Source: Typha latifolia (Eukaryota > Streptophyta > Magnoliopsida > Poales > Typhaceae). Taken from it: a DNA stretch of 64,000 nt. Shown one piece after another: positions 21,716 through 34,300 of the stretch (positions are counted from its first letter, which is position 1; every line of letters starts with the position of its first letter). A program made the position numbers and the translations under genes. Below the pieces are notes generated by a model, which was not told where the DNA came from, did no database searches, and saw only the letters and a program-made list of their open reading frames with translations. The DNA is taken from the NCBI GenBank assembly GCA_019914945.1, contig CM034099.1, forward strand, positions 11,421,001-11,485,000, given 5' to 3'.

Positions 21716-24700
21716 TTTTCCTTCCCCCCTTATACAAATTTCGACCCCGAAATTTAAATCACACTTGTATTGTAAGAAACTCTACAAATCTAATTTTAAT
21801 ACCTTCTAATCAAATCGACAACTGCACAATCTTACTTTTTCAAATCTATAACTTATACCACCACAAGTAGCTCCCTTACAAAAATTAAATTTTCTAGATC
21901 TAAGTCAGTCAGGTAATCATACCATATCTATACACATCAATAATACCACTGTTTTGCAAGAAAGAGTACATTCATTCTACCATATAAAAAGTGTTGTCAT
22001 CTATTAAGTAAATCATATTCTACTCCAAAATACCTCAAGCTATCCCAATTTTATCACTTTTCCTGCTAACTACCACAATACACATCGTAGTGCCATAATC
22101 TCCTATGATTATACGATACAACCTATTTAAGTAAATTATCTCCAATCTACTGAATTAATATTCCGATTCCAAACATACACAATGGATTATCCCTCAATAC
22201 AATCACTAATACCAAGTAGAACGATAAATACAAGTTATTTCAAAACATCCGAAATACTTAACTCATGCTTCTCTTCCTAAACAAATAATCTCACTAATCT
22301 AAACATACTCAGCATCATCCGATATCCTCATAAAATTTAGGCTATAGCACAAACTCTCTTCTTTAAAGTGCACTGCTCATATGCTTAAACTATTATACAA
22401 ATTACTAGGTAAATCAATATAAGAGATCATACCTATCCATATAAGACTACAATATCAACGTGTATTCATAATATATTCTTAAAAGTAACATGCAGTGCAA
22501 CAAATCCAACCTATCAATGTAAATCCTAATGCACCCTCAAATGGAATTTATATCCTCTTTTGATTCATAACATTATTTTCCTTCTTAATTTGCAATATCT
22601 AAAAGGTTAAATCGAACTATCTCAAGAAACATACATGATAAACTTTATAATGATCATTCTATCAATTACTTCTATGTCCAAACTATTCACTCCTCGATTC
22701 ACATAATTCCAGTTTGATCATTATTTATTTAATTACTATCACTACTAGTATATCCACCAAAATATCACTTAATGATATCGGTATTCAGATCCAGAGACTA
22801 TCTACTGAGTTCTACGAAGTAATCCAATAATCTCTTTAATATCTTGACAGATATAATATTCAGTTCATAATATTAATCCACTGCCACACAAATATTTACT
22901 AATCCATCATATTTGATCTTTAAGAATACATAACACATCATAGACCAATCCACAAAATTATTGTACATGAACTAAAGCTACTAAGATTAATCTCCAGAAT
23001 TGGTAATGCTATTATGATCTTCTAATAAAATAACTGACACTAACTAATTCATATAGATCGGAGGACATCCAAAAATATAAATTATAACATTCTCGCAACC
23101 TTAACTTTGCAATTTACTAAAAGATCAAACTTTTACAAACTATAATAGAACCAATCATAAAGTCATTATCTTCCAATTATGAAATCATTATCTCCCAATC
23201 AAATATCTTTATCTTAAGACTTAAATGTAACATGTAAGTCTTTACAATCATTAAGATCAATCTCATCATTCTAAAAGGCTCGCTCAATAATCTTCAGTAA
23301 TAATCGAACATATAAGCCAACGGTTAAACAAATACTAACATAATCATTTTTTTATACATCATTATCTTTTTATCTTCTAGCAGTATAATAAACATCCATC
23401 GATACACTGTATATGAAATATCATAATTCTCTATATTCCTTTCATTGCCGTCCTATGAAGCAATTAGTTCAACTTCCAAACCATCTCTAAGTCATAACAA
23501 ATGATCAAATCTATAGGCTCTATGAATAACTCTATCAAATTATCTCTCCAATTAGTATCCTCAAAACAACTAACATGTCAAAACATATAATATCTCAATT
23601 TAACATCTGTACCAACATATCTCATTCCTAATTAAATCACTTAAACCTCTATCACATTCCTAATTAAATCACTTAAACATCTGTACCAACATATCCATTT
23701 CTTCAAAAGTCTCAATTTAATATTCTATCACATCCTCTATACAAAGTCCATTATATATACTGCACAATTTAATCGTATAGTATCATCAGCATCCTTCTAT
23801 AACATCATTAATATCACCTAATAATCATAATAAAATAAGTCTGTATATTTGTAATTAAAATTCATCACCCAACATACACGATCTTCGGGCTATAATATTC
23901 TTATCCTCTAAATCAATGTTCAAAACTAAACTAATACTCAAAATATACTTTCACTGTCATATATGCCATGAGACTATCAACTTAGTACTATCATCACCTT
24001 ATATAATTTATTTCACTATCATACTTTCCATCTAATCATATTCACATAATTAGCAACTTCTAAACCAAACTTACTATCATGTCATTCAGAACTATATACC
24101 TTACGTCTTAACTACTGACATCACTCACAATCCAATAACTGTATCCATGTCATATTTCTTATACCCATTACCCTATTTGGTAATCAACTCAAAGGTATAA
24201 ACGAGATGTTAATCCTCTAACAATATTGTTAGCTACACATATCCCTACTAAATCACCCATCTTATCGATACAATCAAAATTTCACACCTAGTAACACAAA
24301 TATCTTGCAAACATAATTTATCATACTAGTCATCCGAAAATTATTTTCTATATACAATCTACAATCATCTCTATCACAACACATAATTTCTTTTCCACTA
24401 TACAAAATCATCATATGTCTTACTCATCCATCCACAATCCATAATTATAACCCTCATAAAGATCAAAATAGTCTCTCTGCATATATATCTCTTTACATCA
24501 ATCTCCTAATATCAAATATATCCATAAAAGATCAAAAATCCAAAAATATGCTATATCTGCTCAGAATAACTTCAAATCTACTTATAATAATCTTTCTGTA
24601 CAAAATACATATCACCACATATTTACAAATTTCTACACTTTATCACAACATATGAACAACTCTATATATCCAATATTATGCTCCACAGACTATGACACCT

Positions 24701-24979
24701 CAATATCAATATCAATGCATGATTTTAATAATACCTCTTCCTATTCATTAGTCGCTCAGATAAATTCTCAATATACCAATATCATAAATTATTTCTATCA
24801 ATATCGACAAGTATCAAAACTTAATAATCTTAACATCACAACCTAGATTCCTATCTCAACTAATTCATATCAAACTCATCGAGATCGACTACTAGCGTAA
24901 CCCTAAACCAAATTGACGACTATTATACTTGATGGTTTGCCAGATCATCCTTAAACCTAAGCTCTGATACCACCTGAAC
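21716..24979 (-). other. Internal region of D1, non-coding
   Basis: The minus-strand PBS is 24961-24972 (reads TGGTATCAGAGC), seven bases from the LTR. The sense strand is AT-rich with more G than C. I found no gag or pol motif in any frame. A short tandem duplication (ATTCCTAATTAAATCACTT twice) is near 23625-23675. Confidence 0.7.
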
Positions 24980-25732
24980 TGTAACGCTCCCCCCGCCCGG
25001 CACGGCACGTGCACGTCCACGCGCCCACACGGCACGCACGGCGCACGCGACAAGTCGGGCGAGGCCCGTCACGCACAGATACTCTCCTGCGCACATATAA
25101 TCATGACATCATCAAAAAAATATCCTGCTAACCTATCCATGATCACATAATCCATCGCCAAATAAATCATACTCTTAACCAAATAAACCTGTTAACATAT
25201 GAATATCAAAGTCCACAATAATATACACTAGACTGCTACACAATCTGGTAGGGCCCACACAGGCCACAACAAACTATCAAGATACCATTAAACAACTGAT
25301 ACAAGAGTACACTATGATTTGACCTGTATTATACAAATCATCGTCTAATACAAAAGAGTACAAATATCAAATACTAGTATAACTCAATTTCTATATAAAC
25401 CATCATCTATACCATCTCGCATCTATAGCTCACCTCATCATCACTCTAAAATATCTTCTCAAGATATCTCAGGTCGCTATCACGTACCACAAACTTGAGG
25501 GGTTAGAAAGGAAATAAAGAGAGTCATGAGCAAAAGGCTCAGTGAATAGACCTTACTCCGAATCAGTGATGCCAAATAGAGAGTAAATCATGTACTGGAT
25601 AATATGAATTAGAAAGCAACATCATGTCATGAATGAGTATATGAATGCATCCTCAATAATACATAATTGAAAAGTAGATAATATGTCATACTGATAAAAG
25701 TATACAATCCTCGATAATAAATAAATAAATCT
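24980..25732 (-). repeat. 5' LTR of D1, 5'-truncated
   Basis: The sense-strand end, GGGGGGAGCGTTACA, lies next to the PBS. About 750 bases align with the last part of D2's 5' LTR, then the sequence changes near 25732 into an E-type LTR fragment. Confidence 0.7.
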
Positions 25733-25800
25733 TATTTCGTATTAAGATTTGTTTAGAATTTTGGATAATTGGCTAGCTTCCAAATATGTGAAAAAGCAAC
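25733..25800 (+). repeat. Fragment of LTR E
   Basis: Matches 20364-20431 (ATTTGTTTAG, GGCTAGC, AAATATGTGAAAAAGC). It is cut on the left by D1 and on the right by D4, whose first eight bases (TGTAATAA) follow at 25801. Confidence 0.7.
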
Positions 25801-26133
25801 TGTAATAATGTAATAACCTAAGTAGGGTTAAAGAAAAAGTGGCCTCGTGCCCATGCAAGCTACATGGGCAGGTTGCGTGGTGAGGCGCCACATGCGCACC
25901 GCCGCTGCCGCAGCAAATCGGCTGGGGCCAGCTGGCCGTGGGGGGGCCCGACACCGCTGCCCTTTTCCCCTCCATTGCCTCTCTTTCTCTCTCTCTCTCA
26001 CTCTCTCAGCCACCCTCTCACTCTACTCTCTCTCTATTATCTCTCGCACTCCTTTCTCTCCTCATTGCCGACACCTTCCCTAGAGCCGCCGCCGGCAGTG
26101 AGATCTCTCACTCCCCCTCTCTTTCCTTTTCTT

Positions 26134-26395
26134 CCTCTCTCTCTCTCTCTCTCTCTCTCTCCCCTCTCTCTTTCTTGCCTTGAGCTCGGGCTCGCTGTAG
26201 CCGAGCCGTCGGTGAGAGGCCGGCCGCTAGCTAGCCAACAGTGACCGAGCCCCTCCTTGCCGCCCGAGTCCGCTCCCCTTCTCCCTTCTCCTTCTTCTCT
26301 TCTCTTCTCTTCTCTTTTTCTTCTTCTTTTCTTTCTTTCTTCTTCTCCTTTCTTCTTCTTTTTTCTTCTTTTTCTTCTTCCTCAGCTATTCCCCC
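26134..26395 (+). repeat. Pyrimidine-rich leader: (CT)n and TTC-rich tracts
   Basis: A (CT) run at about 26134-26160, then a TTCTTC/CTTTTC-rich tract at 26275-26395, inside LTR D3. Simple sequence that generates spurious Ser/Phe/Leu-rich ORFs. Confidence 0.9.
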
Positions 26396-26402
26396 TTCTG
26401 TA

Positions 26403-26454
26403 ACAGTGCTGGGCTCGGCCCAGCACTGTACTAGACAGTGCCGAGCCCAGCACT
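26403..26454. repeat. Overlapping inverted repeats, two alternative hairpins
   Basis: Arm ACAGTGCTGGGC (26403-26414) pairs perfectly with 26418-26429 across a 3-base loop. Overlapping arm AGTGCTGGGCTCGGC (26405-26419) pairs perfectly with 26440-26454. The two stems exclude each other. It lies just after the pyrimidine-rich leader of LTR D3. Confidence 0.85.
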
Positions 26455-28677
26455 ATGATACGGGAATTGCTCCCTTCTAATTTTTTACATTAATTATATG
26501 ATTTAGTTTCTGAAATTTATGTAAATCAGTTTATCTAGATGATAGATTATTTTGATAATTTACACTCACTAGTATAAGTATTAGCTAAGTATTTTAGTAT
26601 AATAATTTATTAATTATAGTTATAAACACTTGCATATGATTATATATAGTTTAGCCATTGTTTATTAGATTAATACATGTAATCATATTGATAATAATCT
26701 TATATTTTATATAGTTAGTTTTATTAAAAATAATTAAATAAGTTTCTATTAATGTTTATGTATGCTTATACATGCATATATTTAATATATTTGAATATGC
26801 AATGTGTTGCTAGCACCTTATTATTATTACATATTATTTTCTATACAATAAAATGCTGAGCTCATATAATTATTTTTATATTTATGAATAATGATTATTA
26901 TATGTATGATTAGTAACTAGTTAAGTAAAAGTAGTAATTGCTAATTAATTTTATTATAGTTAGTTATTTTATGTACATATATTTTAATTATATTATTGTA
27001 TATCGGATTCTTTTATGCTTAAAGAGGTTAATTATTATATGCCTAATATATAATTAGAATAAAGACATCTGAATTATATATATATATAATTTATATCAAG
27101 TTATTTAATAAAATCAAATAATTTATTATATTTTGCACTAATAAATTCTAAATGGGATAAACGGCTAACATCATATTACTTAAATAATTTCAAATTCTGA
27201 CCACCTCTATTCAAGACCCCGTGGACTAAGCTATCGAGGCTTGATCGTTATCGTAGCAACGTGAACGAGTGGTTGTTTGGTATTTACAGTGGTAGTGAGT
27301 AGTCTTATCCCCTAGATGTGTTTCTCAAATTAGGATATATTTTATATTATGTACTTGCATGTTTTGGCCTCTAGTCGAGCATATTTTTATCATGCATCTA
27401 ATTAGGCTGATCTTGGATATGAGTATGATGATGATAAATAGAGATGATTTTACTATTATAATGTTATGTCCAATTGATCTGTAGCACGAGTATGCATGTA
27501 ATAGATTAACATGAGTATGCATGTATTGACTACATGATCGGAGACTATATTGCATTGTTTTTCTCTCGATTCCTATTCCACCTAAATTCCTATTATGCAT
27601 TGACTTGCTATTGTACTGAAAATATGCATATGATCTGTCATTTAGAACGAAAGCATGAAATTTGATTGATAGGATAGTTGATAGAAAGTGTGAGGATACC
27701 TGAGTGAACGCGAGGGTTAGGACACGCTTGGTGGATGATTAATCGCTCGACATTGTCATGATCCTATTGGCCTTACATCTGAGGTCATTAGTTTGTGTGC
27801 GCAACAGATATTCGGACACATGTCGTTCGCCAGGGCATATGTGGCAAGTTATCCTCACGAGGTTTCTATCAACTAGAAGGGTGCCCGGTCCGGATGGATT
27901 TTGATACCCTTAATGGATAGCAGGGTATGATTATATTTGAGATACTCCTTGCGGATAGCAGAGTATGCTCTGAGCCTCAGGGCATGATATTGAGACCGGG
28001 TACCGGGTGTTGACTATGCACAGTGAGGTTATGACATATTATCTATTATGACATATTATCTATATTTTAATTATATATTATTGAGGTTACATTCATACTC
28101 TCATTCATAACATGATGCTCTTTCTGATTCATATTATCCAGTACATGATTTACTCTTTGTTTGGCTTCACTGATTCGGGGTAAGGTCTATTCACTGAGCC
28201 TTTAGCTCATGACTCTCTTTGTTTTCTCTTTTTCAAAAACTTAGGTGAACGAATGGAGCAGGATACTCCCTTAAAGATCTTGTCTGTGGGTGAAGAGTAG
28301 TGTGTGGTTAGTGTTATGCGCTAGATGAGTTATCTTATTTGATGTATTAGTGGACATCCTTCAAAGTGTGTCTTTATCCTTATCTTATATTCTAGCAGGT
28401 GACTTTGTACTTGTATAATTATGTATATACCACCATTGTGTATATGTTGTGGTGAAAAGCTCTTGATAATATGTTGTGTCCTTTGTGGGGCCCAAGTAGG
28501 GTTATCCGTGTACTGTTGACAGTTAGATTTGTGTTATTTTTAGTTTAGATGTTGTGGATAAATTTATGATGTTGATACATGTTTATTTGATTGTTAGTAA
28601 CTAACTAACTAGTCAGGTGCCATGCACCTGCCATGTGGGCTCGTGCAATGCACGTGTTTAGGGTTGTGGGTATTACA

Positions 28678-29916
28678 AATAATCTAACCCAAAATATAAA
28701 AATAAAAAATAAAATAAAATAAAAAATTGGGCATGATGCGACCAGCCACATTGTGGCCAGCCTCGTGCCCAAGCCAAGCCTAGCAAGTGAGAAAATTTTC
28801 TCACCTACCATGGCAGGCTTTGGGCACGCCACGTGCACCCAACCGCCTAGTTGACCAACTCGACTAGGCCGGTTGGGCAGCAGGTCCTGCAGCTGCCATC
28901 ACCACCGCAAAATCCCCCCTTCCCACTTCCTTCAATCTCTCTAAATCCCCCTCTCTCTCTCATTCTTTCTCTCGCTTACTCTCTCCCTCTTTCTCCCTCT
29001 CATGGATTTGCTGCCGTGTTACGATCTTCTCTTTGGGGCTAAGGCTCTGATACCAGCTTGGTACGATCCTTCCTCTGCTATAGGCTCGATACCCAAGTTG
29101 ATACAAACCCTCTTTTGGTGCTATGGCTCTGATACCAGATTGTTACGATCTTGCACGGAACTTTAAGATAAGATCCCGAAATATCCCGCCGTTGGATCAC
29201 TGTGAAATTTTGATATGTTGTAGGCCCGGAAAAGATCTTTCCAACGGATCTAGTTTCAGGCGAATCGGAGTTGGGGATCTCGAGATATCGTTCGTTTAGT
29301 AGACGAACGTCAGGATACTCTGTTTTTGGATTCCGTGGATGAAGGCACGAAATTCTGGGTAATGGTGGATTGTGGAGGGCCGGTGTTGATGGGGTGGCAC
29401 CGGTGTAAAAGTGATGGTGGAAGGGTTATGGATGATGGAAAAGTTAGGGATAGCGATGGATAAATTGGAAGAAGGGGGAGAAGAGGGCCACTCCTAAGGG
29501 ACTAGGGTGATTGGCCTGTCGAGGGAGATTAGAAGCGGCGTCGCCGGGGAGATTGAGGGAACGGGAGCGAAGAAGATGAAGGAGGCAAGGCAAACTCAAT
29601 TCTCAATATTCAATTCCTCATTTTGGTTGCCCTACACATACTTTTATAGGCTAACCAACAACTCAATCTTATCCTAAAACACAATCTTATCCTAAAACTC
29701 AATCTTATCCTAAAACTCAATCTTATCCTAAGGTAAATCCAAGCTCGAGACGACGTCGGTGAAGTCCGAATCGTATCATGCCGCCATCCTTGGAACCCAC
29801 CACCGATACATCCACCAAGGATTGGTGAGCCTCATCCTCCTCCTCCTCCTCCTCTCTCTCTCTCCCCATTCTCCCTTTCGCCTTTCTCTCTCGGGTTTGT
29901 CGAAACTGAGCCTTCG
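28678..29916 (+). mobile_element. LTR D4, interrupted twice and truncated
   Basis: Its first eight bases are 25801-25808; after solo LTR D3 it resumes at 28678 with TCTAACCC and A-rich sequence, then GGGCATGATGCGACCAGCC, a D-type GC block. Solo C5 is inserted at 29017-29778. It continues from 29784 to 29916, where a further D LTR (D5) begins. Its 3' half is missing. Confidence 0.7.
29017..29778 (-). mobile_element. Solo LTR C5 with target duplication TGCCG
   Basis: On minus it starts TGATACGATTCGG and ends GATCGTAACA, flanked by TGCCG at 29012-29016 and 29779-29783. The minus-strand 3' end carries three PBS-like units in tandem (two CTGGTATCAGAGCC and one CTTGGGTATCGAGCC), more than any other C LTR here. 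U3 is short: its palindrome array is missing, replaced near 29660-29740 by a short repeat of CTCAATCTTATCCTAAAA. Confidence 0.9.
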
Positions 29917-30131
29917 TGTAACAAACTATCGACAAAAAATATTATTGCATGGCATGACGTGGTCAGCCACAACGTGGCTAGCCTCGTGCTATGCAGTAGT
30001 GGGCAAGCTGAGGGCACCACGCGCCCCTAGCCACCGTCATGGCCAATGGGGCTGGCTAGCTAAGCGTAGTGGGACCTCCTCCCGGCCGTCACTACCGCCG
30101 CACTCCCTCACAACCTCACTCTCTCTTCATC

Positions 30132-30190
<59 letters not shown>

Positions 30191-30298
30191 TTTCTCCCTT
30201 CTTGTTGACGCCAGCCTATCGCCACCGAGGTGAGCCCTTCTCCTTGCTTCTATTCTCTTCCATTCAACTTTCTCTCTAGTGATCTCAGGTTCGCTAAT
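29917..30298 (+). mobile_element. LTR D5, 5' part only
   Basis: Starts TGTAACAAACTATCG, followed by the D GC block (GGCATGACGTGGTCAGCC), then a (CT) run at 30134-30182. It stops near 30298, where minus-strand C-family gag begins. No right end or duplication is visible. Confidence 0.7.
30134..30182 (+). repeat. (CT)n microsatellite
   Basis: About 48 bases of pure CT followed by a T run, in the leader part of LTR D5. Confidence 0.95.
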
Positions 30299-30354
30299 GG
30301 GAGAATCTCTTCTTCATCTTCTCGCTGTGCAGCCATGGCTCTGGTGGTCGTCAT
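30299..30354 (-). pseudogene. Gag N-terminal stub of a second C element in tandem with C3
   Basis: From the ATG at 30354 (minus) it reads MTTTRAMAAQREDEEEILPL, the C gag start, then stops matching at 30299. A PBS relic (minus TTGGTTCAGAGCC, lacking two bases) lies between it and the LTR at 30396. That LTR therefore serves as 3' LTR of C3 and 5' LTR of this truncated element. Confidence 0.8.
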
Positions 30355-30395
30355 AGGAAGCATTTGTCCGAGGAACGGTGGCTCTGAACCAAACT

Positions 30396-31324
30396 TGATA
30401 CGATCTCCCCTTAGGCTAAGGTTCGATCTCTTCCAATTCTCTGATCTAAACTGGATCCGGCACGGAATTTTGAAATAAGATCCCAAAAGATACCACCATC
30501 GGATCGACATGAAATTTGGATATGCTGTATCCCCAGAAAAGAGCTTTCCAAACAATCAAGTTTAGGTGAATCGGATGTGGGGATCTCGAGATATCATCTG
30601 ATTAGTGAATGAACGTCAGGGTGATCTGTTTAGGATCCGTGGATGGAGGCACGAGATTCTAGGATGATGGTGGTTGGAGGTGGACCGGCGTATATGGGGT
30701 GGCACCAGTGAAAAGTTGTGGTGGAAAGGTTATGGTTGATGAAAGGGTTAGGGCAAGTGTTGGATAGATTGGAAGAAGGGGAAGGAGAGGGCCGCTCTTA
30801 ATGGTCTAGGGTGATTGGCTGGTCGAAGGAGGTTAGAAGCGGCATCGCCGGGGATTGAGGGAATGAGAGGGAAGAAGATGAAGGAGGCAAGGCAAAACTC
30901 AATTCTTCAATAATAATCTTTTGGTTGTCATCCACATCCCTTTCATAGGCTAACCAAACAAATCAAAATTAACCCTAAACAATACAATTTCGCCGACCGC
31001 GTTCGAACGCAATGAGTTCGCTCTTCTCTGGATTTGCGAACGCGATGCAGGCGTTCGAACGCGTGATCGAACGCGCCTATTTCCCACTTCTCTAGATTTG
31101 CGAATGCGATGCAGGCGTTCATAGTGCGTTCGAACGGGGCATTCGAACGCACAATACACACTATCACAACCCATTCACCCGCGTTCGAACTCACTCCACC
31201 CGCGTTCGAACGCGACTTACATAAAACTTATTTTCTTAGAAATTAAATATTAAAACAAGAAACAAAGACACTCATAAAGTGAATCCATGCTCGAGATGAC
31301 ATTGGTGAAGTCCGAATCGTATCT
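30396..31324 (-). repeat. Shared C LTR (3' LTR of C3)
   Basis: Minus start AGATACGATTCGG (first base mutated) at 31324, end GATCGTATCA at 30396. Array of GCGTTCGAACGC at about 30995-31215, TATA box (reverse of CCTATGAAAG, mutated) near 30943-30950. Confidence 0.85.
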
Positions 31325-31351
31325 ATCCACTATGCTTTCGCAACTTTGTCC

Positions 31352-34300
31352 TCAAGGTTTGAAATTTGGGAAGCGATCCAGGATATCTGACTATAGCTCC
31401 CATGTAGACTCGTCAGTCGGTTTGCCCAGCCACTCAATCAGCACTTCAGTCTCCAATCTGGATCCATGGCACCTTTCCTATGGCCTATAAGTTGGACCAG
31501 TTCAGTGGGGCCATCTTCCTCCATTGGTTCGGGTAAGGCCGAACCCACCACATGGTTAGGCTCGATCTGGGCCTTCAATGCTGATACATGGAAGACCGTT
31601 TGTGTCATGATTCCTTCAGGTAGGTCCAACCGATAAGCTACTGGACCAATTCGTTGTAGCACTCGGTACGGACCAAAGTACTTGTGACCCAACTTCTAGT
31701 TCAAAATTGGCTACAATGTGGATTGCTGGTATGGTTGAGCTCGAACAAACACCAATTGATCCACTTCAAACTCTTGCTCACGACGGCCATTGTCATGAGT
31801 CTGCTTCATGGGATTTTGGGTTGTTGCTTGGTGCATCTTTAGCCGTCTCAAGGTTTCATCTCGATCAGCAAGTTCCAAGTCAAACTCGGTCCTATCCTCC
31901 ACCGTGAGTCTATCGTAGTGACGCAAGACACGGGGAGTGCGCCCATAAACCGCCTCAAAGGGGGTCATGCCGATGCAAGAGTGATGAGCGGTATTATATG
32001 ACCTCTCGGCCCAAGGAAGGAATTTGACCGAATCCTTTGGTCGATCCGCCACAAAGCATCGCAAGTATTGCTCTAGTTCGCGATTCACCACCTCGGTTTG
32101 GCCATCCCTCTCGGGGTGATACGCTGAACTAAGGTTGATTTGAGTCTCTTGCAATCTAAACAACTCGGACCAAAACTCGCTGATGAAGATGCGATCCCGG
32201 TCTGACACGATCGTCCTAGGCATCCCATGCAAGCGTGCCACTTCCCGAACAAAAATTTCAGGAACATTTTCACTGAAAACGCACCGTCAATGCTATGAAA
32301 TGAGCATATTTGCTCAGTCTATCTACCACAATGAACACAACCGATTGTCCTCGAACCTTTGGCAGCACCTCGGTGAAGTTCATGGAGATGTCCTCCCAAA
32401 TACACTCTGGTATAGGCAGTGCTTGTAGCAGCCCACTGGGCTTAAGTGCCTCCGATTTGACTCGTTGGCAGATTTAACATTTATGCACATACCGATTTTG
32501 GTAAATAGTCTAAACAAAAGTTTCAACTTTTGACATCCCGATTTTCAGATCTAGACCACGCACAGATCCTGTCTAGATCTTCATCGTTGTCCATGTACAG
32601 TTTTGGGCCAGCCGCTTGTAGGTACGTAATACCCCTTCATGACCTGCTATAGGAGTATCATGGAAATGTGCTATCAATAGTCTTCGTAGCTCTTCGTTCT
32701 GGGGTACTTTGATTTGCCCGCGCTCTAGTACTAACCCATCGTGCTTCTCGTGCTCGGGGTGGCTTGAGGGGTTCTCTCTCAGCTCCTCCATGAGTCAGAC
32801 TAGATCACTATCCTCTGCACTGGCTCTCCGCAGATCTGAGATGAAAAGAAAGTGGGTGCCGAGAAAGAAGTGAGCTCCCTTGCATCCCCTTCGTTTGGAA
32901 GTTCAAGCAGCGGTTGACTTCCATCCAGCAGCACTCTTTGGTCATTCCTCCAAAATGTCAATGTGAGGCTTGTAAAATCAAATGTCATGGGCTCCAAGCT
33001 TCGAAGCCATTGAGTCCCCAAAACAATGTCGGCACCTCGCAAGGCTAACGGATAAAGGTCTAATGTGAAGAATTGGCCTTGCACCTTCAACTCCACACCT
33101 CCACAAATAAAATCTGCTTGCAATGTGGTGCCTCTCCAATTGTCATGTCGAACCCTTCCGTGGGTTTCGATTCAAACCCAATCTTCTTAAGGAGCCTCTT
33201 ATCAATGAAGTTGTGGGTCGACCCGATGTCGACCAAGATTCTCACTATAGATGTCTTGATTACACCGTTCACCCTCAAAGTCCTTGGTGCGGCTGTCCCG
33301 GAATAGGCGTGGAGGGAGATCTCGGCCATCATGTCCTCCATAGGTCGCTCCTCAGTGACTCGTCCTTGCTGCCCAGCCACGCCCTCACCTTCATCTACAA
33401 TCTCACCCTCAGCCTCCTCTAATCCGTCAATTAGCATCATCGATCCTATTGGTTTAGCGCAGCGATGCCTGGGAACAAACTTCTCATCACAACGAAAGCA
33501 TAGGCCTTTGGCCCTTCGTTCCTCCACTTGAGCAGGTGTGAGTGCTCATGCCGGACCTCTAGGTGCATACTTCACATCTTGGGATGGCTTCAAGGGCGCT
33601 CGAGGAGGTACCACTACAGCAGCAATTCTTGGTACTCCGGTGATATTTCCTGCCGCTATGGTTGGTTGAGCTTGATTGTGACTTCCTTGGCTCGTCCAAC
33701 TCTGTTTCAGGTGTAACTTCATGGCCTTGTGTTTGTTTCCCATAAGCACCGCATCTTTGAAGGCCTCCTTTAAAGTTCTAGGCCTTAAAGCCTTCACATC
33801 GGCTTGTATGTCTCCCCGCATCCCGGAGATGAAGATGCTGCGAAGTTGCTGATCTGTCTATGGTGGATGACATCGGCTACTTATCCTCTCGAATTCTTCT
33901 TGGTATGCCCCAACCGTAGTCTTTTGCACCGTCTTTGAGAGGAGAGCATCAAAGTCTTCATACCCCGACGCTCCAAATCGTCGTGTGATATCAGCACAAA
34001 ATTCAACCCAAGTATCGATAGCCTCATTAGCATTGGTTGCTCGAAACCAATGAAGTGTCGCATCCTCAAGATGGAAGCTCGCAAGCATCACCTTGTATTC
34101 TTCCGCTGTACCTTGGTATGCGAAGAATTGCTCCGCCCTATACAACCAATCGATCGGATCTCCACCTTTGAACTTAGGGAATTCGAGACGCATGATTTGT
34201 CCAAGTCCTTGTCTAACCAGAGGAGGATGCACCATGAAGGTTTGATGATCTCTCCTTCGGTTTTGATTAACTCGCCGTGGTTCTGGATCGTATTGACCCG

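Larger units (their letters stand above)
21364..25732 (-). mobile_element. Non-coding long-LTR element D1 (LARD-like), minus strand
   Basis: On minus: truncated 5' LTR (25732-24980), PBS (24972-24961), internal region of about 3.26 kb, polypurine tract (AAGGGGGGAAGGAAAA, 21732-21716), and a very short 3' LTR (21715-21364) with TGTAAC..GTTACA ends. The internal region has no ORF above about 65 codons, yet matches D2 (58378-61626) at both ends and at points between, with nearly equal length. It sits in the gag of element E (left flank TGCAT). The far LTR is cut by a break at about 25732, so no duplication can be confirmed. Confidence 0.8.
25809..28677 (+). mobile_element. Solo LTR D3, 2.87 kb, with target duplication AATAA
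   Basis: Begins TGTAATAACC and ends GGGTATTACA, flanked on both sides by AATAA (25804-25808 and 28678-28682). No PBS or PPT adjoins it, so it arose by LTR-LTR recombination. Contents: GC-rich start with CCGCCGCTGCCG, CT microsatellite and TTC-rich tract (25980-26395), a large inverted repeat (26403-26454), an AT-rich middle, and a conserved end part with repeated GGATAGCAGGGTATG words (about 27910-27970). It carries no GTTCGAAC array. Small ORFs in the CT-rich part are low-complexity and not believed. It was inserted into D4, splitting that copy after its eighth base. Confidence 0.9.

Noticed and set aside
25847..26480. Several overlapping ORFs of 60-130 codons rich in Ser, Leu, Pro and Phe
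   Set aside because: They come from CT and TTC repeats in the D3 leader, on both strands and in many frames.
29723..30208. ORFs across the CT run near 30140
   Set aside because: Low-complexity translation that crosses the boundaries between C5, D4 and D5.
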